Origin: Dysidea avara
Lineage: Eukaryota > Porifera > Demospongiae > Dictyoceratida > Dysideidae
DNA: 64,000 nt
NCBI RefSeq assembly: GCF_963678975.1
Contig: NC_089280.1
Span: 2,741,001-2,805,000, forward strand
Direction of reading: 5' to 3'
A program made the translations under genes and the position numbers. Shown here in pieces: positions 63,401-64,000 of this stretch (position 1 is the first letter of the stretch; the number at the start of each line of letters is the position of its first letter). The notes under the pieces were generated by a model. The model was not told the DNA's origin. It was given only the letters and a program-made list of their open reading frames with translations, and did not search any database.

Positions 63401-64000
63401 AAATAAATACTTTTCTTTTCATAGGCTCAGACTCAAGTTAAACAAACCAAAGAACATTATGAAAAACTAAAAGATGATGTTACTGAGAAGATCAGCATGT
63501 TGAATGCTAGCAGGTGTTCCCTTTTATCAAGGTCACTCCCTCACTATCAAGAGGCCACACTAACGTTCTGGGAGAACACATCACAAGAACTACACACTGT
63601 CCTCGATGAGTTCTCATCAACCCATCTCCATCAGTACAGAATTAAATGCGATACAGATGAAGAGATTTCTGAAGAGACTAAGTCACCATCATCTGATAGT
63701 GACGATGATCCTGAGAACACTAGGCAACTCCTTCTTGATCTTGCATCAACGGAAGACATACAAATGTCATTGACTGATCAAGTACTAACAAAAGATTCTT
63801 CTGGTACACAGGACTCAACTGGTGACATTAACAGTTCTTATCAAAATGTTGACAGTTTTGATCAACTGAAGGAATTACTAAAGAAAGAATCTAGTAATAC
63901 CCAAACAACACCTGAGGCTAGCTCAGTGGCCACCCTACAACCTGTATCATCCAGCAGTGACCAAGACTTGATGAAGTATTTAGTAACCACTTCAACTATG
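60480..64000 (+). CDS. ICA1: ICA1 (islet cell autoantigen 1), AH/BAR-domain protein, 5' part
   Basis: Exons 60480-60680, 61435-61507, 61579-61684, 61735-61936 and 63425 to beyond 64000 (open to the last base). Start MEGFGSSDITTPF; then KKFWKTKQKIVEKLGREQDH, the arfaptin-homology (AH/BAR) domain through SAKRLQKSCEQLINILQKHI, SAVKDLSKSIEHLEKARSEY, RAAMLWLRNASTKLDDPD and TQVKQTKEHYEKLKDDVTEK, ending HTVLDEF. An acidic Ser-rich C-terminal region (SPSSDSDDDPENTRQLLLDL) matches the ICA69 C-terminal type. Known ICA1 dimerises as a membrane-curving BAR protein with PICK1 and acts in dense-core vesicle formation at the Golgi. Intron 4 (1.5 kb) is filled with MITEs. Confidence 0.9.
60681..61434. other. 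ICA1 intron 1 with a possible TIR element
   Basis: TAGTGACGGATCTAGGA near 60932 and, inverted, TAGTGGCAGCCTAGATCCAGG ending near 61376 resemble CAGKGGCGGATCYAGGA ends found elsewhere. A copy of the dispersed motif lies at about 61108-61133. Confidence 0.4.
62030..62400. repeat. Cluster of direct and inverted repeats in ICA1 intron 4
   Basis: Blocks GACATGGTCACTATAATGAG, GAGGTGGTCTTATTAA, AAGTACACCTTAGCTATG and GGGACCTACTTG occur two to four times, in both orientations. Confidence 0.75.
62411..62927. mobile_element. TIR MITE with CCATATGGAGGGA ends
   Basis: Ends TACCATATGGAGGGA match in inverted orientation; CTTTGG and AAATTTGGCGAA follow on both sides. Flanking TA is compatible with a TA target. 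No ORF. Confidence 0.65.
62926..63268. mobile_element. Non-autonomous relative of the 28606 transposon
   Basis: Ends TATGTACGCGTTGAGCTGG and, inverted, TATGTATAAGTTGAGCTGG; interior blocks such as GACCCGCTAGAACTATTT and GAGGAAGCCATAAAG parallel GATCCGCTAAAAATAT and GGGGAAGCCTCTAAAG near 28700-28805. It abuts the preceding MITE. Confidence 0.65.

Overview
The window looks like nuclear DNA from a simple metazoan, most likely a sponge (demosponge-like). This is an inference. The DNA is AT-rich, and the genes have many short GT-AG introns (down to about 45 bp). Animal gene families sit among dense transposon debris: BEL/Pao LTR elements, a CR1/L2-type LINE, TIR elements, palindromic foldbacks, minisatellites and CA repeats. 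I see no bacterial operons, no CRISPR array and no RNA gene I can support.

Left half (about 1-51.7 kb): two head-to-tail paralogues on the minus strand encode large LRRK-like ROCO kinases. Gene B (51711 down to 13648) can be followed exon by exon. Twenty-one exons join in consistent phase into one 2146-residue frame: ankyrin, LRR, Roc GTPase, COR, protein kinase, C-terminal beta-propeller. It covers 38 kb because its introns are full of mobile DNA, including a BEL/Pao element with 98-bp LTRs (36285-42249) and a 12.7-kb intron holding two long composite repeats. Gene A (7879 to 3746 and on past the left edge) has the same exon plan for its first nine exons. A BEL/Pao fragment (1 to about 3372) lies in its next intron or truncates it.

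Right end (51.8-64 kb): three compact genes lie on the plus strand. They are a TMEM129-type ER E3 ubiquitin ligase (8 exons, 381 aa), which diverges from gene B across only 139 bp; an UNC93-like membrane protein (4 exons, 478 aa); and the 5' part of an ICA1 (islet cell autoantigen 1, arfaptin-homology BAR domain) gene that runs off the window. All three families are linked to membrane or vesicle biology, but I see no evidence that they act as a unit.

Repeat layer: a composite repeat occurs three times (10.0, 19.8 and 26.8 kb). It consists of a palindromic head, a GC hairpin, a 31-bp minisatellite array and, in two copies, an 830-bp module ending in a perfect hairpin. Two transposon insertions into these copies can be dated and bounded because another copy keeps the empty site. 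One is a TIR element with a 5-bp target duplication. The other is a 1976-bp TA-flanked element with a decayed DDE transposase. A short motif (GACTGYTCTATTAGAGTATC) is scattered in both orientations at some twenty places.
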